The notes beneath the pieces were generated by a model. The model worked only from the letters and a program-made list of their open reading frames with translations, had not been told where the DNA came from and did not search any database. A DNA stretch of 29,103 nt from an uncultured Christensenella sp. (lineage in GTDB: Bacteria; Bacillota; Clostridia; Christensenellales; UBA1750), in the NCBI GenBank assembly GCA_905193155.1, contig CAJJNQ010000031.1, positions 1 to 29,103 on the forward strand, read 5' to 3'. A program made the position numbers and the translations under genes. Positions 15,958 through 23,643 of this stretch are shown piece after piece. The number at the start of each line of letters is the position of its first letter. The first letter of the stretch is position 1.

Positions 15958-16507
15958 TCTTCTCCTTGGAATCAGAGGGGGCATGATTTCCCCTTTCGGT
16001 CTGCGCAGCCGCCTTGGGCGCGCCCCAGCGGTAAACCGCATGCTGCTTGTCCTTCTCTTCAAAAAAGACCATCCAGATTGCCAGCAGCACGATGCCGATG
16101 TTGACACAGGCATCCGCCACATTGAACACCGCAAAGTGGATCAGGCAGAAATCCAGCATATCGATGACATAACCCAGCACGACGCGGTCATAGAGGTTGC
16201 CCAGCGCGCCGCCCAGCGCCAGCGCAATGGCGATGCTGGGGACCACGGGCAGTTTTCTGCGCGAAAAGAACAGAAAATAAACCGCCGCGAGGGAAATGAG
16301 CACCGTGATGGTGATGAGCAATCCCTGCTTGCCTTGCAGCATGCTGAACGCCGCACCGCGGTTTTCGCAATAAGTGAAGTGAAATACGCCGTCGATCAGC
16401 GGCAGCGAACCGCCGTGCTCCGTCACCAGCGCACCGGCCGCCCAATTCTTGACCAGACGATCCCCAATATACGCCAGTGCGATCACGGCAAGGTAGACAA
16501 AAGGCAT
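15923..16507 (-). CDS. lspA: Lipoprotein signal peptidase (signal peptidase II)
   Basis: The 194-residue membrane aspartyl protease removes signal peptides from prolipoproteins, of which this window encodes two. Four helices are predicted. The catalytic aspartates lie in GNLYDRVVLG and FNVADACVNIG, and NRGAAFSMLQG is the other family motif. Typical LspA proteins are about 155-170 residues. Here the last 40 or so (from EEKDKQHAVYRW on) form an extra charged, probably disordered cytoplasmic tail that overlaps the rluD start. The ATG shares its A with the divIVA stop (TAATG), and AGGAGG sits 7 bases upstream. Confidence 0.94.
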   Translation of the reverse strand: MPFVYLAVIALAYIGDRLVKNWAAGALVTEHGGSLPLIDGVFHFTYCENRGAAFSMLQGKQGLLITITVLISLAAVYFLFFSRRKLPVVPSIAIALALGGALGNLYDRVVLGYVIDMLDFCLIHFAVFNVADACVNIGIVLLAIWMVFFEEKDKQHAVYRWGAPKAAAQTERGNHAPSDSKEKNEDADTAPDCR

Positions 16508-17124
16508 TATTCTTCCTCCTGTGGGATGGGCACGATGCGCCGCGGCGCGGTCAGCGGATGATCCTGCAAGTTCTTGCGCTCCGAAGCCGCTTCGGCGCGA
16601 TCCTGCGCAAGATCAATGCGCGGCATCTGCGCGCCCGCCGCACGAGGCGACGGCGCAGGCTGTGCGTCCGCGCGTTCCTGTCCCAAGCCGGAATCATCGA
16701 GCAGCTGCATCTGCGCACCCAGCAGCATTTTGAAGTTCTGGCGGTAAACCGCCGCCTGCTGCCGCAGCGTTCCCAACTGACGGCGAATCGCATCCGCCTC
16801 GCCATTGGCCTGACGCACGATGCGCGCCGCCTCCGCGTTGGCCGAGGCGATGATCTCCTCCGCGTTGGCCTTTGCACCGCGCGTGGTTTCATCCGCACTG
16901 CGCTGCGCGGTAATCAGCGTATCCCGCAGCGTGCTTTCAAGATTTTTCATGTAGGTGAGCTGATCGGTCGTGCTCTTGAGGCGCTCGCGCAGCTCCTTAT
17001 TTTCTTTGGAAAGGTTGTCGATGAATGCGGCAAGCTGGTCGAGGTAGGCGTCCACCTCGGCGTCATTATAGCCGCGGAGCTTGAACGAGAATTCTTTTTC
17101 GTGAATCTGGTCCGAGGTAATCAT
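16507..17124 (-). CDS. divIVA: DivIVA-domain septum/pole placement protein
   Basis: The 205-residue protein begins MITSDQIHEKEF followed by FKLRGYNDAEVDAYLDQL, the DivIVA N-terminal membrane-curvature-binding motif. A coiled coil spans about 35-140 (NLSKENKELRERLKS, then an Ala- and Glu-rich stretch). The C-terminal third is Pro/Ala/Arg-rich and not conserved. DivIVA proteins gather at division sites and poles and recruit Min, chromosome or wall-growth proteins. The ATG at 17124 is preferred because AAGGAAG lies 8 bases upstream and the conserved domain starts immediately. The cluster position after ylmH matches Bacillus. Confidence 0.92.
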   Translation of the reverse strand: MITSDQIHEKEFSFKLRGYNDAEVDAYLDQLAAFIDNLSKENKELRERLKSTTDQLTYMKNLESTLRDTLITAQRSADETTRGAKANAEEIIASANAEAARIVRQANGEADAIRRQLGTLRQQAAVYRQNFKMLLGAQMQLLDDSGLGQERADAQPAPSPRAAGAQMPRIDLAQDRAEAASERKNLQDHPLTAPRRIVPIPQEEE

Positions 17125-17155
17125 CAGCGCATCTTCCTTTCCGAAGCTCAATGGG

Positions 17156-17908
17156 TCATGGTTTCAGGAACGTTTCCACCTCGATAAACAGGCGGCCTTT
17201 GCGGCTTTCGCCCTGCACGGCATGAACCTTGACACGCCCGTGGCCGCGCACGGAGATCACATCCCCTTCCGCAAGCTCAACGTCCGGCCGGGTTTCCTCC
17301 GCCCAGTTGCGGTTCACCGCACCGCCGCGGATCAGGGCCTGCGCTTTGGCGCGGGCAAGGCGCAGCGTCTGCGCCAGAACGGCATCCAGCCGGAGTGACG
17401 GCACGTTGACCACCGCCCTTGCGCCCTGCTCCGCCGCAGGCATTTCCCCGTCGTATTCCGACGAGCGCACCGACGCGCTGCCCACGCTGTCGAGATGCTG
17501 CTCAAGATATCCCGCAATGGCCGGAAGCGCCGCCACATAGGCGCTACTCCCCTCCAAACGAATATCTCCCAGCGTTTCTCTTTCCAGTCCTAATCCCAAA
17601 CAGGCGCCCAGCACATCCCTGTGCTGCGGCGCCGCATAACGACCGTCCCATGTAATGCGCACGATGCGGATCGGGGAACAGTCCGGCTCGCAGCCCTCCT
17701 GCCAAATGCCGACCACGGCGCGTTCCGCGTCCTCACCGCCGCCAAACAGACCGGTTTCCAAACCCTCCCGCCGCGCCAGCGCAATCAAGCGCGCCTGCGC
17801 ATCCGGCGTGAGAAATTCAGAAAAAACAGCGCGCCTGCCGCGCTCCGCTCCGCGGATCAGATCCGCAAAGCGCGCCATCTCCCGGTGCATTTCGCTTTCA
17901 TTTCTCAT
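17156..17908 (-). CDS. ylmH: YlmH family S4-domain RNA-binding protein
   Basis: The 250-residue protein has the YlmH layout: an N-terminal two-part domain (about 1-160, with ITWDGRYAAPQHRDVLGACLG) and a C-terminal S4 domain (about 170-235, with SLRLDAVLAQTLRLARAKAQ and GDVISVRGHGRVKV). YlmH in Bacillus has been linked to rescue of stalled 50S-peptidyl-tRNA complexes, acting in parallel to RqcH, which is also in this window. That role is taken from the family. The ATG overlaps the ylmG stop by 4 bases (ATGA). Confidence 0.92.
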   Translation of the reverse strand: MRNESEMHREMARFADLIRGAERGRRAVFSEFLTPDAQARLIALARREGLETGLFGGGEDAERAVVGIWQEGCEPDCSPIRIVRITWDGRYAAPQHRDVLGACLGLGLERETLGDIRLEGSSAYVAALPAIAGYLEQHLDSVGSASVRSSEYDGEMPAAEQGARAVVNVPSLRLDAVLAQTLRLARAKAQALIRGGAVNRNWAEETRPDVELAEGDVISVRGHGRVKVHAVQGESRKGRLFIEVETFLKP

Positions 17909-18198
17909 AGATAATACACATAGGCCATGCCGTAGCTCACCACGCGCATCAGAATCATCAGCACGAAGTAAGAAAACAGCGGAGCAAGGTCAATGGGCAA
18001 ACGTCCCCCCGAAAGCCTGTAGGCCAGCGGACGGAACGGCGCAATCAACGGTTCCGTGATGCGCAGCAGAAAGGCATAAATCGGTACATCCGGCCGCAGG
18101 AACCACGAAAGCACCGCGCGGATCACAATGCACCAGGACGCCGCCTGAAGCACCCAGTAAACCCCTCTGAGTACCTGATAAAGTATCGTACCGATCAC
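17905..18198 (-). CDS. ylmG: YggT/YlmG family membrane protein
   Basis: The 97-residue protein has two hydrophobic segments (about 5-30 and 65-90) flanking the YggT signature SWFLRPDVPIYAFLLRITEP and the PFRPL turn. YggT/YlmG proteins sit in the inner membrane near the division machinery. Chloroplast and cyanobacterial relatives affect nucleoid distribution, and the exact bacterial role is unsettled. Translation starts at GTG 18198 behind AAGGAG. It lies 9 bases after sepF and overlaps ylmH. Confidence 0.92.
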   Translation of the reverse strand: MIGTILYQVLRGVYWVLQAASWCIVIRAVLSWFLRPDVPIYAFLLRITEPLIAPFRPLAYRLSGGRLPIDLAPLFSYFVLMILMRVVSYGMAYVYYL

Positions 18199-18207
18199 AG
18201 CATCTCC

Positions 18208-18774
18208 TTAGTGATGACCGTCTTCAAAGATGGTGCTGCTGCGGCCATCGTCGGCATAGGTGCCGGCGACCTCCACCGTTTCGGGCGCGAGCAGATAGGT
18301 CTGCGCAGCGGCTTTCTTGATGGTGGCGTTGATGGCATAGCAGGCGCCGATGAGGGTATCGATGATGCGCTGCGCCTCTTCCAGCTCCAGGCTTTCAAGG
18401 TTGATCAGTACGCTGTGGCCCTCGAGCAGATCGTCGATGACATCCTTGCTGTCCTCATAGTTGGAGAGCTGGTAAATCATCGTGCGGTGGCGCGCGGCGA
18501 CCGCAGGATGGTTGATGATCTTGGAGGACGAGCCGTAGGTCGTGGTGGCCTGAGGCGCGGGCTCGCGATAATCTTCTTCATATCCGTTATCGTAGCCGTA
18601 ATCCGGCTCCGCCTGCTGCGGTTCACGCTGATAGCTTCTGCCTGCCGAGTAACTGTCACGTCTATTTGCCACGGGGGTTTCCTCCTCGTAATCCATATCT
18701 TCCTGGGCAACCGGTTCCTCTGAAGACCCCAACCCGATGAAGTTGAGGAAATTCATGCCTTTCTTCTTTGCCAA
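18208..18774 (-). CDS. sepF: SepF cell division protein
   Basis: The 188-residue SepF has an N-terminal amphipathic membrane anchor (MNFLNFIGLG, about 7-16), a long acidic and Tyr/Gln-rich linker (about 17-90) and the SepF core (about 95-180: SSKIINHPAV, then VIDDLLEGHSVLINLESL and AQRIIDTLIGACYAINATI). SepF polymerises under the membrane and ties FtsZ to it. Start is TTG 18774, behind AAGGAG at 9 bases. FtsA and FtsZ genes are not in the window. The gene lies 13 bases after ylmE. Confidence 0.95.
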   Translation of the reverse strand: MAKKKGMNFLNFIGLGSSEEPVAQEDMDYEEETPVANRRDSYSAGRSYQREPQQAEPDYGYDNGYEEDYREPAPQATTTYGSSSKIINHPAVAARHRTMIYQLSNYEDSKDVIDDLLEGHSVLINLESLELEEAQRIIDTLIGACYAINATIKKAAAQTYLLAPETVEVAGTYADDGRSSTIFEDGHH

Positions 18775-18787
18775 CTGGCTCCACTCC

Positions 18788-19498
18788 TTACTTTATAGCT
18801 TCCGTTTCCGGACCATAGCCTTCGCGCCTGCCGAAGATCGAAGTCCCCAGGCGCACCAGCGTTGAACCCTCTTCTAAAGCGATGTGCGCATCATGGCTCA
18901 TGCCCATGGACAGGATCTGAATTTCTTCATCCTGCGTGCGCAGATCGTCGAATAAGCGCCGTGCATCGGCAAAGGTGCGGCGGGTTATGCCCTCATCGGG
19001 CGTGTTGGGCGCCATGCACATTAAGCCCCTGACCTTCAAGTGTTCAAGCTCCTTGCAGTACGCATAGAGCGCGGCGAGCTCTTCCGGGCTTACGCCGCCC
19101 TTCTGCTCCTCGCGCGCAGTATTGACCTGCAAAAGGATTCCGACGGAATCCCTGCCGCATTTTGCGGCCTGACGGTCGATCTCCCGAGCCAAATCAGGCT
19201 TGTCCACTGAATGGATCAGCACGACATCCTTTATTATATACTTAATCTTGTTGCATTGCAACCGCCCAATCTGGTGAAAGCGAAGCTCTTTTGTGATTTT
19301 TTCGTGTTTCTCCACCCATTCCTGCACGCGGTTTTCTCCATAATCGAAAATTCCGCACTGCGGCAGCAAATTGATGGTTTCCGCCGACTGGGTTTTGGAG
19401 GCAGCCAGCAGCGTATACGGGCGGCCCTGCGCCGCCGCATCCAGTTTCGCGCGCACTTCGTTCACTCTCGTGCGCAGCGTTTCCAAATCCTGATCCAT
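18788..19498 (-). CDS. ylmE: YggS/YlmE family PLP-binding protein
   Basis: The 236-residue barrel belongs to the PLP homeostasis protein family (YggS, YlmE, PLPBP). The cofactor lysine is in YTLLAASKTQSAETI. Further hallmarks are FDYGENRVQEWVEKH, RFHQIGRLQCNKIK and the C-terminal LSMGMSHDAHIALEEGSTLV and VRLGTSIFG segments. It binds pyridoxal phosphate and buffers it for other enzymes, and no catalytic reaction is established. Its position before sepF is the conserved Firmicutes arrangement. Confidence 0.95.
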   Translation of the reverse strand: MDQDLETLRTRVNEVRAKLDAAAQGRPYTLLAASKTQSAETINLLPQCGIFDYGENRVQEWVEKHEKITKELRFHQIGRLQCNKIKYIIKDVVLIHSVDKPDLAREIDRQAAKCGRDSVGILLQVNTAREEQKGGVSPEELAALYAYCKELEHLKVRGLMCMAPNTPDEGITRRTFADARRLFDDLRTQDEEIQILSMGMSHDAHIALEEGSTLVRLGTSIFGRREGYGPETEAIK

Positions 19499-19515
19499 CG
19501 CTTATGAATCTCCTT

Positions 19516-20823
19516 TTATTTGCGGATCCTCGTGCCGCTGGTCAGCGCGCCGTCCTCCAGCGGCATGATCAGCGCGTGCTTGGAATCCTGTCCCACCACG
19601 CGCACCGGCACAAACGTATTGCTTTCCATCAGATAAACGCCCTGCTGCGAGCCTTCGGTCTTGAGGGCGCTCAGCGGCACCATCATGCCCTCGACGCGCC
19701 CGCCGATGACAGCGGTGAGTTTCCGTGCATTGAGGAGCGGAGAAACATCCTCGCTCATTTCCAGAATCACGACCAACTCATCGCCCGTTCCGGAAAGCTG
19801 GCGCACCGTGGCGTTGTAGGTGATGTCTTCATAGGACCGGAAGTACAGCGCACAGGTCTCCCCGATGCCGATCTTCCAGGTAGAAGCCTTTGTGGTAAAA
19901 ACGACATACCATTCGTTGGGCTGCACAAGCCGGTAGAGATTCTGCTGGGAGCGCAGCTCGTCCGGCACGGCGGGATTGCTCTCGCGCAACAGCTCCTTGA
20001 CGGCGGCGCCGTCCAGCGCGTCAAGCGTATCGGGATTTAGATACGGCTCCAACCCGTCGAAGGTAAAGCTGACAAAACCCGCGTTGTCCGCCGGATATTG
20101 CGTCATCCAGGTGGAAATCTGCGATTGGAGCTGCGTCTTGCTCGCGTAATACTGCGCCAGCGTCGCATCCTCCTTGGCCTCGGTGGTCTTTTCGATATAA
20201 TCCTGCCGCGCGCTCATCAGCGTGCGCAGCTGCTGATCCAGCGTGTCCAGCTGTGCGGGATCACCGGCAATCGCGCTGCGAATGGCCGCGGTCTGCGCGG
20301 AAATCGAATTGTTGTAATCGTCGATGGTGACGTTGATGATGCTGCCCAGCGCCTGCTTCTGCCGCTGCTGAATATCCGTCATCAGGTTTTCCAGCTCCGT
20401 CATCTTTTCGCCGGAATACCCCGTGGCATAGACATTGACCACCGGTGTCCCTGCGGAAACATAGCTCTCCTCCGGCACGAGATAATCAATTTTGCCGTAG
20501 CTTTCGGCGCGGACGCAGGTTTCCGACCGAACAATGAGCGCATCGACAGTCGTCACGTCCTCAATCATGCCGTAGGAGATGGCTGCGTCGTTGTTGACCA
20601 GCAGGCGCACCAGCGCGCGCACACCGGAAAACAAACCGACAAGAAGCAGCACGCATACGGCAAGAAAGACAAAGAAACGCGGCTTGACAACGATCCTGCG
20701 GCGCTTTTTACGCACAGGGCGATTTTCTGGCGGGCGAACGGGCGAGGTCTGCGGCTGTCTAGGCAGACGCGCATACTGCCGGTTGCGATCGTCCCGGGGG
20801 CCGTTTCCTCCGTTATACTGCAT
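19516..20823 (-). CDS. HlyD-like single-pass membrane protein in the division cluster
   Basis: The 435-residue protein has a basic, Pro/Arg-rich cytoplasmic head (1-49), one membrane helix (about 50-69) and a large outside domain. After the helix come a barrel-sandwich-like half motif (SYGKIDYLVPEESYVSAGTPVVNVYA is the region, about 110-135), a coiled-coil-forming stretch (about 140-230), and a C-terminal beta-rich part (about 300-430). This is the layout of HlyD/membrane-fusion proteins. No ABC transporter or outer-membrane partner is adjacent. Instead the gene lies between the sigma factor and ylmE-sepF, so a role at the septum or wall is possible but not shown. GGGAGG precedes the ATG by 7 bases. 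Confidence 0.7.
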   Translation of the reverse strand: MQYNGGNGPRDDRNRQYARLPRQPQTSPVRPPENRPVRKKRRRIVVKPRFFVFLAVCVLLLVGLFSGVRALVRLLVNNDAAISYGMIEDVTTVDALIVRSETCVRAESYGKIDYLVPEESYVSAGTPVVNVYATGYSGEKMTELENLMTDIQQRQKQALGSIINVTIDDYNNSISAQTAAIRSAIAGDPAQLDTLDQQLRTLMSARQDYIEKTTEAKEDATLAQYYASKTQLQSQISTWMTQYPADNAGFVSFTFDGLEPYLNPDTLDALDGAAVKELLRESNPAVPDELRSQQNLYRLVQPNEWYVVFTTKASTWKIGIGETCALYFRSYEDITYNATVRQLSGTGDELVVILEMSEDVSPLLNARKLTAVIGGRVEGMMVPLSALKTEGSQQGVYLMESNTFVPVRVVGQDSKHALIMPLEDGALTSGTRIRK

Positions 20824-20859
20824 ATCTTTCCCTCCCCGCCGTTTTGTCGTTTTCCCGCA

Positions 20860-21597
20860 TCAGGCCAGCGCCTCGCGGAAGCGCGCCAACATCTTCCGCT
20901 CCACGCGCGATACATACATCTGGGATACGCCCATCTCTGCCGCAACTTCCCGCTGCGAATGTTCTTCAAAATATCGCATCTGCAAGATCTTTTTCTCCGC
21001 GTCCGACAGCTTTTCCATCACCTTTCGGATCAGATCCCGCATTTCCACATCTTCAAATCCGCCGTCTTCGCGCCCCAGCATCGCGCCGAGGTCGGTATCC
21101 TCTTCGTCTCCGATCTGCTGATCGAGTGAGGTCATCGACAGCGACTGCGTCGCTTCAATCGTTTCCAGCACGTCCGCTTCGGAAAGGCCGCAGGCCTTTG
21201 CCAGCTCTTCAATGTTGGGCGTGCGGCCAAACTCCTGCGTCAGCTCTTCTCTTGCCAGCGCAATTTTCTGCACGCGCTCGCCGATGGTGCGCGGCATACG
21301 GATGGTGCGCGAACGATCTCTAAAATAGTTTTTAACCACGCCCGTCATCGTCGGCAGGGCAAAGGTCGAAAACTTTACACCCTTGCCGCAGGAAAAACGT
21401 TCCAGCGCGCCGATGAGCGCCATGGCGGCAATCTGCCGAAGATCCTCGTAATCGACGCCACGTCCCGCATAGCGGCGGGCGACGGCGTCCGCCAGATACA
21501 TATATTCCGTCACCAGTTCGTTGCGCAGACCGACATCCCGCGTTTCGCAGTAGCGGCTGAGCATCTTCTCCAGCCTCTCCTGCCTGTTTTCGTCCAC
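20860..21597 (-). CDS. RNA polymerase sigma factor, SigB/SigF/SigG subfamily
   Basis: The 245-residue factor has region 2 (about 25-95: ADAVARRYAGRGVDYEDLRQ, then FSTFALPTMTGVVKNYFRD), region 3 (about 100-165, with RMPRTIGERVQKIALAREEL) and region 4 (about 190-240, with the helix-turn-helix QREVAAEMGVSQMYVSRVE). No region 1 is present. The linear form fits the SigB/SigF/SigG group used for stress and sporulation. In Bacillus the equivalent chromosome slot holds sigE and sigG, but the sequence does not let me name it. It begins at GTG 21597 with AGGGGG upstream. The partner gene upstream (36 bases) resembles an anti-sigma factor. Confidence 0.9.
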   Translation of the reverse strand: MDENRQERLEKMLSRYCETRDVGLRNELVTEYMYLADAVARRYAGRGVDYEDLRQIAAMALIGALERFSCGKGVKFSTFALPTMTGVVKNYFRDRSRTIRMPRTIGERVQKIALAREELTQEFGRTPNIEELAKACGLSEADVLETIEATQSLSMTSLDQQIGDEEDTDLGAMLGREDGGFEDVEMRDLIRKVMEKLSDAEKKILQMRYFEEHSQREVAAEMGVSQMYVSRVERKMLARFREALA

Positions 21598-21633
21598 TCG
21601 CCCGCCCCCTTTTATCTCTCTTGCGCGCAGCCG

Positions 21634-21999
21634 TCAGCTGTGCATCCGGATGCAGCAAATGCCGCGGCTGTCGCAATCGATCTCGACATTCGGGATCATC
21701 GTGGTCAAAACGGCATAACAGAGCTTCTGGTCGGGAACGCGGCCGCCGGTCTCCCGGCGCGCGCCGCAGCCGCGGACGCTCACAGAGAAGACCTCGCCCG
21801 GCGCGTACTCGATCAGCAGCTCCTCGGGGGTGACTTTTTGCTTGGTCATGGCATAGCAGGCCTCATAGACCGCAGTCTTAAAGTCCTCCAGCGTTTCAAA
21901 ATCCGGGCAGCCCTGCGCCGCCGCGCCGGCGGTGGTCAGGCGCACCACAGTCAGTGCGCTTTCCTTCGCGGGAACCCTGAGTGAAATGCCTTCATACAT
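21634..21999 (-). CDS. RsbW-like anti-sigma factor with degenerate ATP site
   Basis: The 121-residue protein aligns by eye with the N-terminal half of RsbW/SpoIIAB-type GHKL proteins: ISLRVPAKESALTVVRLTTA, then FETLEDFKTAVYEACYAMTK. In active members the last block reads as Glu-Ala-x-x-Asn (N-box). Here the expected Asn is replaced (EACYAMTK), and the later Gly-rich ATP-lid motifs are not evident. The ATG at 21999 is chosen because AAGGAGG lies 8 bases upstream. The gene precedes a SigB/F/G-type sigma gene, the typical rsbW-sigB or spoIIAB-sigF order, so it probably binds that sigma factor. No anti-anti-sigma gene is beside it. Confidence 0.65.
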   Translation of the reverse strand: MYEGISLRVPAKESALTVVRLTTAGAAAQGCPDFETLEDFKTAVYEACYAMTKQKVTPEELLIEYAPGEVFSVSVRGCGARRETGGRVPDQKLCYAVLTTMIPNVEIDCDSRGICCIRMHS

Positions 22000-22038
22000 A
22001 AGCGCCGCCTCCTTGTCCATGCCCAATCCATTTTTGTT

Positions 22039-22050
22039 ATTATACCACAT
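22039..22050 (-). promoter_or_regulatory. Extended -10 promoter of the anti-sigma/sigma operon
   Basis: On the minus strand TGGTATAAT includes a perfect -10 hexamer at 22039-22044. The -35 region, 17 bases upstream, is weak (TTTTCG). It lies about 40 bases before the anti-sigma ATG and after the stop of the AlkZ-related gene. It looks like a housekeeping, not an alternative-sigma, promoter. Confidence 0.6.
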
Positions 22051-22075
22051 CCCGCGGAACACGAAAAGATTAAGT

Positions 22076-22747
22076 TTACCATGGCTGACCGGCGCCGATC
22101 AGCCGGAGCGCTGCCTTTTCGGGGAAATCCCCCGCACGGGCAATGCAGCCCAACAGAGCATGCAGTCCTTCCTCGGGCGTAAGCTCCTTTTCCTCAACCT
22201 GGGGGAAGCGCGCGTCGATGCGGCAGAACAGGTTCTGCGGCCAGCCGTAGGGCTCGCCCTTCCGGTTGATCCGCTGCGTCTGCCCGGAAATGCAGATCAG
22301 CATTTTCATCTGCAATTCGGTCAGCGCGCTGCCAAACGCCGAATTTTCTCCCTTTCCAAAGCCCGCTTCCCGCTTTAAGTCGGTCTGCGCCCATTCGGGA
22401 AACAGCTCAAAGCACTTCCAGATTCGCGCCGCCGGGCGGGAAATCAGGCCGTCGTCGTAAAGCTCTTCAAAGATGCGGTTCTCGCGCCGCACGGCGATCA
22501 TGGCGGGAAGCATCTCCTGCCAGATGAAGCCCTTCTTTTTCAAGAAAAACGTGCCGTAGGCCATCTTCCCCTCTTCCGCCGCACGAACACGCCAGCGCCA
22601 GGGATCGTCCGGCGCATCGTCATACCAGGCATTGTCCGTCATCGCTTCGAGTGAGAAGAGCGTTTTGTCGTCCAGTCCGAAATACGGCAGAAAACCGATG
22701 TGCTGCACTTCGCGCTCAAAGTCCTCATAGGTGTTGATCTTCGCCAC
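22076..22747 (-). CDS. AlkZ-related protein of unknown function
   Basis: The 223-residue product resembles a clostridial family described, as I recall, as AlkZ-related: an N-terminal INTYEDFEREVQHIGFLP, a WYDDAPDDPWRWR block, and a C-terminal KGEPYGWPQNLF block. AlkZ/YcaQ proteins are DNA glycosylases that unhook crosslinks, but the catalytic motifs of that family are not evident here, so enzymatic activity should not be assumed. No signal or membrane segment is seen. The ATG lies 23 bases inside the end of the preceding pseudouridine synthase gene. Confidence 0.6.
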   Translation of the reverse strand: MAKINTYEDFEREVQHIGFLPYFGLDDKTLFSLEAMTDNAWYDDAPDDPWRWRVRAAEEGKMAYGTFFLKKKGFIWQEMLPAMIAVRRENRIFEELYDDGLISRPAARIWKCFELFPEWAQTDLKREAGFGKGENSAFGSALTELQMKMLICISGQTQRINRKGEPYGWPQNLFCRIDARFPQVEEKELTPEEGLHALLGCIARAGDFPEKAALRLIGAGQPW

Positions 22748-23630
22748 GCATCTTCTCCTCCAACAGCTTTTTCATGTCCTCCGGCAATTCCGAAACCACG
22801 CGCAGCATCTCTCCCGTCATCGGGTGGCGCAGTTCGAGGAAATACGAATGCAGCGCCGGACGCATGATGCGCGCTTTGTCCTCCGTGCCGTAGAGAAAAT
22901 CCCCCACCAGCGGATGACCGATGTGCGCCATGTGTACGCGGATCTGGTGCGTGCGCCCCGTTTCCAACAGAAGTTCAACGAGGGAAACCCTTCCATTGTT
23001 CTGGATCACGCGATAATCGGTCACGGCACGCTGTCCTTCGGGACTGACGCAGCGGGCAATGGCTGAGCCGGGCGCGCGGGCAATCGGCACATCGATGCGC
23101 CCCTGCTCCGGTTCCACGATCCCCTCCGCCACGGCAAGGTACTTTCGCACAAAGTCCCCCGAATGCAGGCTTTTACTCAGCAGCGCGTGAACGTGCGCGT
23201 CCTTCGCGGCGACCATCAGACCGGAGGTTCCCGCGTCCAGCCGGTTGACCGGGCGGAACACGCCGCCCCATTTGGCCGCAGCGAGATTGGCCAGGCTGTC
23301 CTGCGCGTGCCCTGCGCTGGGGTGCACCGGCATGTGTGCGGGCTTGTTGATGACGAGCAGCCATTCATCCTCGTAGCGCACGTCCATTTCGCCCTCGACC
23401 GGCGTGACATTTCCGGAGGGCGCTTCGTCCTCAATAGAGATGGAAACCGTGTCCCCCGCGTGGACGCGCTCCACGACATAGACCTCCCGCCCGTTCAGCG
23501 TCACGCCGCCGGGGATGCGCTTGGCTTTTTTCAGCCGTGTCGAAGAAAGCGAAAGACAGCTCCTCGCCACATCTTTGACCATGCGGCCATCCATGTTTTC
23601 CGGCACAAGAACTGTCAATCGCTTTTCCAT
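22725..23630 (-). CDS. RluA/RluD family pseudouridine synthase, second paralogue
   Basis: The 301-residue protein has an S4-like N-terminal region (about 15-65) and the RluA-type catalytic domain. The catalytic aspartate is D132 in PVNRLDAGTSGLMVAAK. LETGRTHQIRVHMAHIGHP is the second conserved block. It is a clear paralogue of the rluD gene at 15025. The RNA target cannot be inferred. I place the start at ATG 23630 (MEKRLTV), with AAGGAG 9 bases upstream. The gene begins 13 bases after pflA, so it may be cotranscribed with pflBA. Its 3' end overlaps the AlkZ-related gene by 23 bases. Confidence 0.88.
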   Translation of the reverse strand: MEKRLTVLVPENMDGRMVKDVARSCLSLSSTRLKKAKRIPGGVTLNGREVYVVERVHAGDTVSISIEDEAPSGNVTPVEGEMDVRYEDEWLLVINKPAHMPVHPSAGHAQDSLANLAAAKWGGVFRPVNRLDAGTSGLMVAAKDAHVHALLSKSLHSGDFVRKYLAVAEGIVEPEQGRIDVPIARAPGSAIARCVSPEGQRAVTDYRVIQNNGRVSLVELLLETGRTHQIRVHMAHIGHPLVGDFLYGTEDKARIMRPALHSYFLELRHPMTGEMLRVVSELPEDMKKLLEEKMRGEDQHL

Positions 23631-23643
23631 TTGATTTTTCTCC

